Positions 7,938 to 15,997 of a stretch of DNA of 32,854 nt are shown here, piece by piece. Origin of the DNA: Akkermansia sp. (GTDB lineage: Bacteria; Verrucomicrobiota; Verrucomicrobiia; Verrucomicrobiales; Akkermansiaceae); contig JAKSOT010000015.1 in NCBI GenBank assembly GCA_024405455.1, positions 1 to 32,854 of the forward strand. The letters run 5' to 3'. Made by a program: the position numbers and the translations under genes. The number at the start of each line of letters is the position of its first letter. Positions within the stretch are counted from its first letter, which is position 1. The notes beneath the pieces are model-generated. The model was not told the DNA's origin and did not search any database. It saw nothing but the letters and a program-made list of their open reading frames with translations.

Positions 7938-9497
7938 CTAGCGCTTCTTGAGCGCGTCAAGGGTTGTTCTGGCGGCGTAGCGAATCATGGAATCGGAGTG
8001 CGACTCGAACTTCTCCACCACGGGGATGGCGGTCTGGGTGCCTTCCGCCTGAAGGTAGCGCATGATGGCGTTGATGGTGCCGATGGAGGTGGTGGACTGC
8101 AGGAGCTCCAGCAGACGGGTCTGCACACCTTCATGGGCACGGGCACTCAGAGTAAGCAAAACCGAGTTCCACTCCACGGGGTCCTTGCTCCAGTATTCCA
8201 CAATGGGGTCAACCATGTCGTCCTTGCGTTCCTCAATCAAGAAGTTGATGATGCTGTCGGAAACATCGCGGTGCTGCTTGAAGCGCATGTGGAAGTACTG
8301 CCAGCAATGGTCCACAATAGCCTGCCTGGCAGAATTCTCCGTGGAATTGGAAGATGGCTGGCCGGCATAGGTCATGGAGGCTTCCACCAGGGCGGCATAC
8401 GTCTCCGGGTCGTCCTCCCAGGGCTCGTTCAGCACGGCCACCAGCGCATCGCGTATATCCCCGCGGGAATAGCTCACATCCGCTTGTTTCAGCGTCCTGG
8501 CCGCCATGCGGATGCGCATGGGATCCAGGCAGGTCAGCTCGCTCAGGTTGGCCGTCACGAAATTGGCGCTCTGGGGCGAGGCCAAGACCTCCGCCGTGTA
8601 CTGGGACACCATGTTGGCTTTCGCGGAATCGTACAACACCTCGTAGATTCCCCCATCCACATCGGCGTACGTCACGCGCCCGAAGCGCGACAGGACATCG
8701 GATATATCCCTCCGGTCCGCATGAATGTTGGCCACCAGGTACAAGGCTCCGTTGGAGCGGGTGTACGGCGTGGTGAACTCGGCATGCAGCAGGCGCGTGA
8801 GGGCATCGCGGATGACGCCACGGGCGCGGGGGTCCTGCACATCCACGTAGATGCCGTAGTGGGTCAAATGACGCGCCTTCTTGGCATGCTGGGTAAACAC
8901 CGTCAGGTCGTTGTCCGACAGCACGCGCCTGTTTTCCGTGGGATCGACCACGGTGTCCTCCGGCTTGGTGACATCAGTTTGGGCGACCAAGGCAGCCGGC
9001 TTCACGGCATTGGAAATCATAGACCACACCGTGGGCATGAACCAACCGGTGACAAGAAAGAGGGCCACGATGGGGTACACCACCTTGGGACGCCGGCGTG
9101 TGGAGAAGTAGACGAAACCTGCCGCCACCCAGCAGAAGACGATGGAAAAGACGCGCTGGGAGTCGGCATCCAGCTGTGTGATGGGCGTGGCGGAGGGATT
9201 GCTTTCCCCGATGAGGAAAATGAACAGGCAAACGGCGAAAAGGAAGATGCCGATACCGAAGCGGATTTTGCCGGCGGTGCTGAAAGCCTCCCCGGAGAGG
9301 TAGCCCACGTTCATACGCTCCGCGCGGGCCACCTGTCGCATATTGGAGCCCTTGTACTCGTCGCGCAGGGCCTTGAGTTCAGCCTCGTTCAACCTGGACG
9401 CCGAGGTGAATTCCTCCTTGAGGCATTCCGGGCAGATGGACATCTCCTCCTGATTTGAGAAAAAGGAGCGTCCGCACTTAGAACACTTTACTTCCAT
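7938..9497 (-). CDS. Zinc-ribbon membrane protein with HEAT-like C-terminus
   Basis: A 519-residue protein. The N-terminus is a zinc ribbon with two CXXC knuckles: Cys5/Cys8 (CSKC) and Cys22/Cys25 (CPEC). Three hydrophobic segments follow at about 78-97, 115-131 and 139-158. A soluble region (about 165-519) ends in helical pairs such as IPVVEKFESHSDSMIRYAAR that look like HEAT repeats. The layout suggests a cytoplasmic zinc ribbon, a membrane anchor and a protein-binding scaffold. It leads the three-gene operon; its stop is 5 bases from the next start. A good promoter ends 8 bases before the ATG at 9497, so the mRNA should be near-leaderless. I do not recognise a named family; the zinc ribbon and membrane segments are secure, the HEAT assignment is tentative. 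Confidence 0.75.
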   Translation of the reverse strand: MEVKCSKCGRSFFSNQEEMSICPECLKEEFTSASRLNEAELKALRDEYKGSNMRQVARAERMNVGYLSGEAFSTAGKIRFGIGIFLFAVCLFIFLIGESNPSATPITQLDADSQRVFSIVFCWVAAGFVYFSTRRRPKVVYPIVALFLVTGWFMPTVWSMISNAVKPAALVAQTDVTKPEDTVVDPTENRRVLSDNDLTVFTQHAKKARHLTHYGIYVDVQDPRARGVIRDALTRLLHAEFTTPYTRSNGALYLVANIHADRRDISDVLSRFGRVTYADVDGGIYEVLYDSAKANMVSQYTAEVLASPQSANFVTANLSELTCLDPMRIRMAARTLKQADVSYSRGDIRDALVAVLNEPWEDDPETYAALVEASMTYAGQPSSNSTENSARQAIVDHCWQYFHMRFKQHRDVSDSIINFLIEERKDDMVDPIVEYWSKDPVEWNSVLLTLSARAHEGVQTRLLELLQSTTSIGTINAIMRYLQAEGTQTAIPVVEKFESHSDSMIRYAARTTLDALKKR

Positions 9498-9505
9498 ACG
9501 CGCGA

Positions 9506-9534
9506 ATTGTATCAGGCAGCCCGGCGCATGGCAA
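9506..9534 (-). promoter_or_regulatory. Promoter of the three-gene envelope operon
   Basis: On the minus strand, -35 TTGCCA (9534-9529), a 17-base spacer and -10 TACAAT (9511-9506). The -10 box ends 8 bases before the ATG at 9497, implying a leader of 0-3 bases. Confidence 0.7.
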
Positions 9535-9555
9535 GCCTATAATGGTAGAACACAC

Positions 9556-9590
9556 AAAAAAAACGGCACACCCCACGCGGGGTGCGCCGT
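9556..9590 (-). terminator. Terminator of the KAPAKK gene
   Basis: A hairpin with arms ACGGCACACCCC (9563-9574) and GGGGTGCGCCGT (9579-9590), one mismatch, followed on the minus strand by a run of eight T (9563-9556). A textbook intrinsic terminator 28 bases after the stop at 9619. Confidence 0.9.
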
Positions 9591-9618
9591 GAAAAATGAA
9601 ATGGATGAAAATGCCGAA

Positions 9619-9978
9619 TCAGGCCTCCTCCTTGTCAGCCGTCTTCTTGGCGGGAGCCTTCTTGGCCGGGGCCTTCTTGGCGGGAGCCTTCTTGGGGGTC
9701 TCCTCCTTGTCAGCCGTCTTCTTGGCGGGAGCCTTCTTGGCCGGGGCCTTCTTGGCGGGAGCCTTCTCGGCCGCGGGCTTCTTGGCGGGAGCCTTCTTGG
9801 CGGCGGGCTTCTTCACCTCCTTTTCAGGAGCGGGCTCGGCCGGGGTATCCTCCTTCACCACCTTGCGCGCCAGCTGGACGGGCGCGAGGTTCTTGGTGTT
9901 CTTGGCGATTTCCTTCTGGCGCTTGATGTAGGCCGTACGGCGGCGGCGCTTGGTTTCCTTGCGATGTTGTTGACCCAT
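9619..9978 (-). CDS. Small basic protein with KAPAKK-repeat tail
   Basis: A 119-residue, very Lys/Arg-rich protein. Residues 1-30 ([22 protein letters not shown]...) form a conserved-looking basic head. From about residue 55 the chain is nearly all KAPAKK / KPAAEK / KTADKEE units, like the tails of eukaryotic H1, bacterial HC1/HC2-type histone-like proteins and AlgP. Binding to nucleic acid is likely; whether DNA (nucleoid) or RNA (ribosome) is unknown. It has its own promoter (-10 at 10011-10016, leader of about 26 bases, A/C-rich, no Shine-Dalgarno) and a strong terminator, so it is monocistronic. The tail carries a perfect 68-bp duplication. Codons in the repeat are AAG/GCC dominated like the neighbours. 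Confidence 0.8.
   Translation of the reverse strand: MGQQHRKETKRRRRTAYIKRQKEIAKNTKNLAPVQLARKVVKEDTPAEPAPEKEVKKPAAKKAPAKKPAAEKAPAKKAPAKKAPAKKTADKEETPKKAPAKKAPAKKAPAKKTADKEEA
9625..9767. repeat. Perfect 68-bp direct repeat at 75-bp offset inside the KAPAKK gene
   Basis: Bases 9625-9692 and 9700-9767 are identical by eye. The offset is 75 bases, that is 25 codons, so duplication or loss keeps the reading frame and adds or removes one block of the KAPAKK tail. The lack of silent differences suggests a recent duplication or gene conversion. Confidence 0.85.
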
Positions 9979-10010
9979 TGTCTTGGTGGTTTATTGGTAA
10001 ATGCGGGTGC

Positions 10011-10039
10011 ATTCTATGCGGGCGGCGCGGGAAAGGCAA
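10011..10039 (-). promoter_or_regulatory. Promoter of the KAPAKK gene
   Basis: On the minus strand, -35 TTGCCT (10039-10034), a 17-base spacer and -10 TAGAAT (10016-10011). The leader of about 26 bases is A/C-rich. It is divergent from the panE promoter 30 bases away. Confidence 0.7.
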
Positions 10040-10068
10040 GGCAAAAATGCGTGCGCCCCGGTTTTTTG

Positions 10069-10097
10069 TTGCCTCGCGCGCTGCCCCGTGATACCAT
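10069..10097 (+). promoter_or_regulatory. Promoter of panE
   Basis: -35 TTGCCT (10069-10074), a 17-base spacer and -10 TACCAT (10092-10097). The box ends 7 bases before the ATG at 10105. It overlaps an upstream in-frame ATG at 10096, which therefore cannot be the start. Confidence 0.6.
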
Positions 10098-10104
10098 GCG
10101 GCCT

Positions 10105-11022
10105 ATGAAAATCGCCATTCTGGGAGCAGGCGCGCTGGGATCCTTCTACGGCGCCAAGCTGGCGGAGGCAGGGGAGGACGTCACCTTCATCGTGCGCTCC
10201 TCCTACAACGCCATCCGCGAGCACGGGCTGGAGGTGCAGAGCGTGGACGGGGACATGTTCCTGCCGCGCCCCAAGGTGTGCAGGTACGCATCCGAGTGCG
10301 GGCCTGTGGATTTGGTCATTGTGTGCTGGAAAGCGTTCTACAACGACCAGCTGGCGGATTCCCTGCCGCATTTGTTGAAAGAGGGCACGGAGGTGCTGAG
10401 CCTGCAGAACGGCATGGGCAACGCAGAGGCCATCAGCGCGTTCGTGCGGCCGGAGAACGTGTACGTGGGGCTGTGCTTCGTGTGCTGCATGGCGGACACG
10501 CCGGGCGTGGTGCGTCATTTGGAGGGCGGGGACGTGCAGTTTGCACCGTTCCGCGGCACGGATGCGGGCTACGAGCGCGCGTGCGAGTTCGCGGAACAGT
10601 TCAAGCGCGCAGGCATCCGCTCCACCGCATACAAGGATTTGGAATACATCCAGTGGCACAAGCTCATCTGGAACATCCCGTTCAACGGGCTGTGCCTGGT
10701 GCATGGCGGCATCTCCGTGCCGGAGCTCTTCGCCATGCCGCAGGAGGTGGAGCGCGCCCGCGCCATCATGGGCGAGGTCTGCGCCGCAGCCAGGCTGCGC
10801 GGGTTCCCGCTGCCCGCCAGCCTCACAGAAAACCAGATGCGCCGCACCGCCGCCATGGGGGACTTCATCCCCAGCACCGCCGTGGATTTCCTGCGCAAGC
10901 GCGCCATCGAGTACGATGCCATCTGGGGCATCCCCCTGCAGCGCGCCCTGGATGCCGGGGCCTCCGTGCCCGCCATGAGCGGGCTGTGCGCGGAAATCCG
11001 CCAATGCATCGGCATGGAATGA
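10105..11022 (+). CDS. panE: 2-dehydropantoate 2-reductase (ketopantoate reductase)
   Basis: A 305-residue cytoplasmic enzyme that reduces 2-dehydropantoate to pantoate with NADPH, for pantothenate and CoA synthesis. The Rossmann motif GAGALGSFYGAKLAEAG starts at about residue 7. SLQNGMGNAE (about 110-119) and the segment YIQWHKLIWNIPFN (about 180-193, with the expected catalytic Lys) are typical of the ApbA/PanE family. The start at 10105 is preferred over the ATG at 10096 because that codon lies in the -10 box. The stop overlaps the ATG of the next gene (ATGA, 11019-11022), so the two are translationally coupled. The family has relatives acting on other 2-keto acids, so the substrate is likely but not proven. 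Confidence 0.88.
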   Translation: MKIAILGAGALGSFYGAKLAEAGEDVTFIVRSSYNAIREHGLEVQSVDGDMFLPRPKVCRYASECGPVDLVIVCWKAFYNDQLADSLPHLLKEGTEVLSLQNGMGNAEAISAFVRPENVYVGLCFVCCMADTPGVVRHLEGGDVQFAPFRGTDAGYERACEFAEQFKRAGIRSTAYKDLEYIQWHKLIWNIPFNGLCLVHGGISVPELFAMPQEVERARAIMGEVCAAARLRGFPLPASLTENQMRRTAAMGDFIPSTAVDFLRKRAIEYDAIWGIPLQRALDAGASVPAMSGLCAEIRQCIGME

Positions 11023-11909
11023 ACCCCGCCCGCGCCAAGACCCTGCACGGCATTGCGGTGCCGCTGGCCGCGCTGGCCCTGCTGGCCGCGGGCGGTGTCC
11101 TGCTGCATGTTCCCGCGCAACGCGCGGCGGCGCAGGAGCTGGCGGCGGGGCTGTCACGCCCCGTGGAGTGGGGCGGGCAGCGGGATGCCTTCACGCGGCG
11201 CCTCTCCTTCCTCACGCTGGGCGGGCTGCGCTCCCTCACGGCAGAACTGATGACCGCGGACGCCACGGATGCCTGGATGCGGCAGGACTGGCCGCGCGCC
11301 CAGCGCCGCTGGGAGCAAATCACCACCCTGGCCCCGCAGCGCGCCAACTACTGGATGCGCGCCGCGCGCGACATGGCCCGCAACGCCGTCTCCCACACCC
11401 TCTCGCGGCAGGACATGGAACCGCCGCAGCAGGCCACCCTGGCCGCAGCCTATTTGGAGCGCGGGGAGCGTTTCCTGCTGGACGGAGCCTCCGCCAACCC
11501 GCAAAACCCGCTCATCTACCTGGAGCTGGCCGGCTTCTACGAGAACCCCGCGCGCAGGCCGCGTTTCGCCAAGGCCGCAGAGGCGTACCAACGCGCGCTG
11601 GAGCTGGGCGCCCCCGCCATGTACCGCCGCTGGGTCTTCTACAACCTCTCCCGCATCCGTGGACGGGAGGCAGAGGCCCTGGAGCTCGGGCGAACCCTCT
11701 TTGCCGACCCCTCCGGCCGCACCCCCACCCTCCGCTGCCTGCTCTTCGTCCTCCAAAACCGCCTCAACCTGCCGCAGGAGCAGCGCCTGACCGTCGAGCA
11801 AATCTTCGGCAGCGAACAGAAGGCGCGGCGGGACCTGGCTCTCTTCGCCAAGAACGACCTCCGCTTCCCCGTCACCGGAGTGGCCGTTTTTTTGCAAGGC
11901 GCGCGGTAA
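11019..11909 (+). CDS. Membrane-anchored TPR-like protein
   Basis: A 296-residue protein with a single N-terminal hydrophobic segment (about 11-28) preceded by basic residues, so it is probably an anchor with the bulk outside the cytoplasm. The rest is Ala/Arg/Leu-rich helical sequence with tetratricopeptide-like pairs, for example DWPRAQRRWEQITTLAPQRA (about 89-108), NPLIYLELAGFYEN (about 160-173) and AAEAYQRALELGAP (about 182-195). It probably binds a protein partner. Its ATG overlaps the panE stop by ATGA, giving coupled translation, but no functional link with pantothenate synthesis is evident. No enzyme motif is visible. Confidence 0.8.
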   Translation: MNPARAKTLHGIAVPLAALALLAAGGVLLHVPAQRAAAQELAAGLSRPVEWGGQRDAFTRRLSFLTLGGLRSLTAELMTADATDAWMRQDWPRAQRRWEQITTLAPQRANYWMRAARDMARNAVSHTLSRQDMEPPQQATLAAAYLERGERFLLDGASANPQNPLIYLELAGFYENPARRPRFAKAAEAYQRALELGAPAMYRRWVFYNLSRIRGREAEALELGRTLFADPSGRTPTLRCLLFVLQNRLNLPQEQRLTVEQIFGSEQKARRDLALFAKNDLRFPVTGVAVFLQGAR

Positions 11910-11917
11910 AGTTGCGC

Positions 11918-11946
11918 TTGCCAAGGCGGCGGGCTCATGCTAAACT
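11918..11946 (+). promoter_or_regulatory. Promoter of glnN
   Basis: -35 TTGCCA (11918-11923), a 17-base spacer and -10 TAAACT (11941-11946), preceded by TGC. Predicted transcription start is near 11953. Confidence 0.6.
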
Positions 11947-11952
11947 GCGCGC

Positions 11953-11976
11953 GCAGGCGTGTGGAAGAACGCCTGC
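11953..11976 (+). promoter_or_regulatory. Perfect 8-bp hairpin in the glnN leader
   Basis: Arms GCAGGCGT (11953-11960) and ACGCCTGC (11969-11976) close a loop of eight bases. It begins at the predicted transcription start and ends 9 bases before the ATG at 11986. It may protect the 5' end or limit ribosome access; no known nitrogen riboswitch is recognised here. Confidence 0.4.
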
Positions 11977-11985
11977 ACGAGAACC

Positions 11986-14091
11986 ATGGCAAACGACACC
12001 ATAATGGCCCCCGCCGATGCCCTCGATGCCCTGTACGGCAGCGATACCTTCGGCATCAAGACGATGGAGAAGTACCTCTCCAAGAGCGCGTTCAAGAAGA
12101 TGCTCACCACCGTCCAGCAGGGTGGGCGCCTTGACCCCAGCATCGCGGAGGAGGTGGCCCAGGCCATGAAGATTTGGGCGCTCTCCAAGGGCGCCACCCA
12201 CTACACGCACTGGTTCCAGCCGCTCTCCGACGCCACGGCGGAGAAGCACGACTCCTTCGTGGAGCCTGACGGCAAGGGCGGCATGATCTGCGAGTTCACC
12301 GGCAAGACCCTCATCCAGGGCGAGCCGGACGCATCGTCCTTCCCGAACGGCGGCATCCGCGCCACCTTCGAGGCCCGCGGCTACACCGCCTGGGACCCCA
12401 CCAGCCCCGCCTTCATCAAGCGCACCGCGCACACCGCCACCCTCTGCATCCCCACGGCGTTCTGCTCGTACACCGGGGAGGCTCTGGACAAGAAGACGCC
12501 GCTGCTGCGATCCATGGCGGCGGTGAGCAAGCAGGCTTCCCGCGTGCTGCACTGCTTCGGCGTGGAGCACAGCTTTGTGGGCAGCGATTTGGGCGCGGAG
12601 CAGGAGTATTTCCTGGTGGACCGCGACCTGTACCTGCGCCGCCCGGACCTCATCGAGACGGGGCGCACGCTCTTCGGCTGCCTGCCGCCCAAGCACCAGC
12701 AGATGGAGGACCACTACTTCGGCTCCATCAAGGAGCGCGTGCTGGAATTCATGAGCTCCGTGGACCACGCGCTGTGGGCGCTCGGCGTGCCCGCCAAGAC
12801 CCGCCACAACGAGGCCGCGCCCGCGCAGTTCGAGCTGGCCCCGCTCTACGAGCCGGTCAACGTAGCCGTGGACCACAACGTGATGATTATGGACATCCTG
12901 CAGCGCCAGGCCCTCAAGCACAACCTGGTCTGCCTGCTGCACGAGAAGCCCTACGCCCACGTCAACGGATCCGGCAAGCACAACAACTGGTCCCTCTCCA
13001 CGCCGGAGATGGGCTCCCTCTTCAGCCCCGGCAAAACCCCGCACAGCAACCTGCTCTTCCTCACCCTGCTCGCTTCCGTCATCCGCGCCATCGACCTGCA
13101 CGGCGACATGCTGCGCGCGTCCATCTCCAAGGCCGGAAACGACCACCGTCTCGGCGCGCAGGAGGCCCCGCCCTCCATCATCTCCATTTTCCTGGGCGAC
13201 CAGCTCACGGACATCATCGAGCAGATCAAGAAGGGCGGCGCCAAGCGCTCCGCCGTCAAGAGCCAGGTGAAGCTGGGGGTGGACATCCTGCCCACGCTGC
13301 CGCAGGACACGTCGGACCGCAACCGCACTTCGCCGTTCGCGTTCACGGGGAACAAGTTCGAGTTCCGCGGCGTGGGCGCCTCTCAGACCTGCGCGTGGCC
13401 CATGACCATCCTCAACACCATTGTGGCGGAATCCCTGGACCATGTGGCCACCAAGCTGGAGCCCCACGCCGGAAAGCCCGGCTTCAACGATGCCGTGGCC
13501 AAGCTCCTGCGCGAGATGGTCACCAAGCACGACCGCGTCATCTTCAACGGCAACGGCTACTCCCAGGAATGGGTGAAGGAGGCCGCCCGCCGCGGCCTGC
13601 CCAACATCAAGTCCGCCGAGGAGGCCATGGACGTCATGGTACGCAAGGACACCATCGCGCTCATGGACAAGTACAACGTGCTCACCAAGGCGGAATCCGT
13701 GGCGCGCAAGGAGGTGCTGATGGAGAACTACATCAAGCTCATCGACATCGAGGCCAAGACCTGCCTCAACATGCTGCGCACCATCTACGCGCCCGCCATC
13801 GAGGCCCAGCTCACCGCCATCTCCAACACCGTCTGCGCCATCAAGGCCAGCGGCATCAAGGCCGGACTCAAGGCCGCGCAGGACAAGGCCACCCGCATCG
13901 GCAGGCTCTACGATGAAATCCCCCAGCGCGTCGCCGCCCTGGAGAAGGCCATCGCCGCCTGCACACCCGCCAAGATGCGCGCCGCCATGGAGGCCGCACG
14001 CACCACCGTGGACACCCTGGAAACCATTGTGGACGCGGACCTGTGGCCCGTGCCCACCTACGCCCAGATGCTCAACATCCACAGCAGGTAA
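11986..14091 (+). CDS. glnN: Glutamine synthetase, type III
   Basis: A 701-residue cytoplasmic enzyme that makes glutamine from glutamate, ammonia and ATP. The length of about 700 residues marks type III (GlnN); type I enzymes have about 470. The family's opening [15 protein letters not shown] is at about residues 14-28. The metal-binding stretch [11 protein letters not shown] is at about 203-213, [12 protein letters not shown] at about 275-286 and the glutamate-binding loop [12 protein letters not shown] at about 325-336. Start: ATG 11986 is favoured; an in-frame GTG at 11959, 12 bases after the -10 box, would add nine residues as a leaderless start and cannot be excluded. No glnB, glnK or glnE lies nearby. 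Between the stop and the GAPDH promoter only a weak hairpin (14111-14137) is seen. Confidence 0.97.
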   Translation: MANDTIMAPADALDALYGSDTFGIKTMEKYLSKSAFKKMLTTVQQGGRLDPSIAEEVAQAMKIWALSKGATHYTHWFQPLSDATAEKHDSFVEPDGKGGMICEFTGKTLIQGEPDASSFPNGGIRATFEARGYTAWDPTSPAFIKRTAHTATLCIPTAFCSYTGEALDKKTPLLRSMAAVSKQASRVLHCFGVEHSFVGSDLGAEQEYFLVDRDLYLRRPDLIETGRTLFGCLPPKHQQMEDHYFGSIKERVLEFMSSVDHALWALGVPAKTRHNEAAPAQFELAPLYEPVNVAVDHNVMIMDILQRQALKHNLVCLLHEKPYAHVNGSGKHNNWSLSTPEMGSLFSPGKTPHSNLLFLTLLASVIRAIDLHGDMLRASISKAGNDHRLGAQEAPPSIISIFLGDQLTDIIEQIKKGGAKRSAVKSQVKLGVDILPTLPQDTSDRNRTSPFAFTGNKFEFRGVGASQTCAWPMTILNTIVAESLDHVATKLEPHAGKPGFNDAVAKLLREMVTKHDRVIFNGNGYSQEWVKEAARRGLPNIKSAEEAMDVMVRKDTIALMDKYNVLTKAESVARKEVLMENYIKLIDIEAKTCLNMLRTIYAPAIEAQLTAISNTVCAIKASGIKAGLKAAQDKATRIGRLYDEIPQRVAALEKAIAACTPAKMRAAMEAARTTVDTLETIVDADLWPVPTYAQMLNIHSR

Positions 14092-14148
14092 AAAACCGCA
14101 CGGCACAGCCTCCGCAGCGATTTTTTGGCTGCGCGGATGAAATTTGTG

Positions 14149-14177
14149 TTGACCGCCCGCGGGGGTGGGCGTATAAT
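14149..14177 (+). promoter_or_regulatory. Strong promoter of GAPDH gene
   Basis: -35 TTGACC (14149-14154), a 17-base spacer and a perfect -10 TATAAT (14172-14177). The leader is about 60 bases and ends in an A/C/T-rich, G-free stretch before the ATG at 14245 with no Shine-Dalgarno sequence. Confidence 0.85.
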
Positions 14178-14244
14178 GCGCGCGCCCGGTTGGGCCTGGT
14201 GGCTTGGCGGGGTTCTTATCAACTCAATACATATCACCAATACT

Positions 14245-15255
<1,011 letters not shown>

Positions 15256-15281
15256 GCCTCCGGCTGGAAACCATTACTTCC

Positions 15282-15317
15282 GGCGGGAAGGTGCCACGGC
15301 GCCTTCCCGCCTTTTTT
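15282..15317 (+). terminator. Terminator of GAPDH gene
   Basis: A hairpin with arms GGCGGGAAGG (15282-15291) and CCTTCCCGCC (15302-15311), followed by TTTTTT (15312-15317). A textbook intrinsic terminator. Confidence 0.92.
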
Positions 15318-15353
15318 GTACAGGAAAAATGCGGAAAAACGCGTCATTTTACC

Positions 15354-15382
15354 TTGACCCACCCCCGCACGTGCGCTATATA
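15354..15382 (+). promoter_or_regulatory. Promoter of the glycine-zipper lipoprotein
   Basis: -35 TTGACC (15354-15359), a 17-base spacer and -10 TATATA (15377-15382). The predicted leader of about 36 bases is A/C-rich near the ATG at 15425 and has no Shine-Dalgarno sequence. Confidence 0.75.
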
Positions 15383-15424
15383 TAGGGATACCCTAACGGG
15401 TGTTTTCATCAACAAGACATAAAA

Positions 15425-15898
15425 ATGAAAGCAAAGCACTATATCACAGCCGTACTTGCCGCAGCGACCCTCCTTGTGCCCTCCTGCACAACGATGTCCG
15501 ACTACGACAAGATTTCCTTTGAAGACCTCGGCGGCGTTCATGAGACCATGAGCGGCACCGTGGTGGCAGCCCGCTATATTCGCGCCGGTGCCTCCGAGGA
15601 GACGAAGGCCTGGAGCACGGCGCTGGGCACGGCGGTTGGCGCGGGTGCGGGCCAGCTGCTGGGCGGCGGCTCCGGGCGCGTGGCCTCCACCGTCGGCTTC
15701 GGCGTGGTGGGAGCCCTGGCCGGCCGCGGCATTGCGGAAGGCTTCGGCACGCATGCGCAGGAGCTCACCGTGAAGGTCGGCAACGGCCGCAAGTACACGG
15801 TGACCCAGCCCATCTACAAGCAGTTCGGCGCCATTCCGGTGGGAACGCGTGGCACGCTGCACGTGGGCAACGGCCGCTCCCGCTTCGTGCCCAACTAA
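15425..15898 (+). CDS. Glycine-zipper lipoprotein
   Basis: A 157-residue exported protein. A type II signal peptide ends in the lipobox VPSC, giving lipidated Cys21. Residues about 60-103 form a glycine-zipper region (TAVGAGAGQLLGGGSGR and VVGALAGRGIAEGFG) as in SlyB/Pcp and rickettsial 17-kDa-antigen type outer-membrane lipoproteins. The C-terminal part (VKVGNGRKYTVTQPI ... VGTRGTLHVGNGRSR) looks like a small beta domain. It probably sits in the outer membrane and stabilises the envelope; the exact role is unknown. It has its own promoter and a hairpin after the stop. The TMEM43-like gene follows 99 bases later and may get read-through. Confidence 0.82.
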   Translation: MKAKHYITAVLAAATLLVPSCTTMSDYDKISFEDLGGVHETMSGTVVAARYIRAGASEETKAWSTALGTAVGAGAGQLLGGGSGRVASTVGFGVVGALAGRGIAEGFGTHAQELTVKVGNGRKYTVTQPIYKQFGAIPVGTRGTLHVGNGRSRFVPN

Positions 15899-15925
15899 AG
15901 GACCCGCGGCAAACCGCATTTTCAG

Positions 15926-15969
15926 GCCACCCGACGCAATGCCAGGCAATGCGCGGGTGGCTTCTTTCT
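15926..15969 (+). terminator. Hairpin terminator after the lipoprotein gene
   Basis: Arms GCCACCCG-A-CGCA (15926-15938) and TGCGCGGGTGGC (15950-15961) with one bulge, followed by the T-rich TTCTTTCT. I see no clear separate promoter for the next gene, so this may be a partial terminator. Confidence 0.65.
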
Positions 15970-15997
15970 ACCTGAACAAATCAACCAAGCAACCGTC

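Noticed and set aside
521..9458. Long plus-strand open frames opposite the symporter, galK and envelope operon (for example 521-1819, 2800-4059, 5167-6438, 6529-7767, 7776-9458)
   Set aside because: All are shadows caused by high G+C at third positions; the compositions are typical of antisense translations and the minus-strand products have recognisable motifs and promoters.
10096..10104. Upstream ATG as panE start
   Set aside because: It overlaps the -10 box of the only visible promoter and adds just three residues before the conserved MKIAILGAGALGS start.
11935..14106. 723-codon open frame antisense to glutamine synthetase III
   Set aside because: It mirrors a clearly conserved gene in GC-rich DNA, its product is a Gly/His/Val/Arg-rich string without domains, and no promoter or plausible start supports it.
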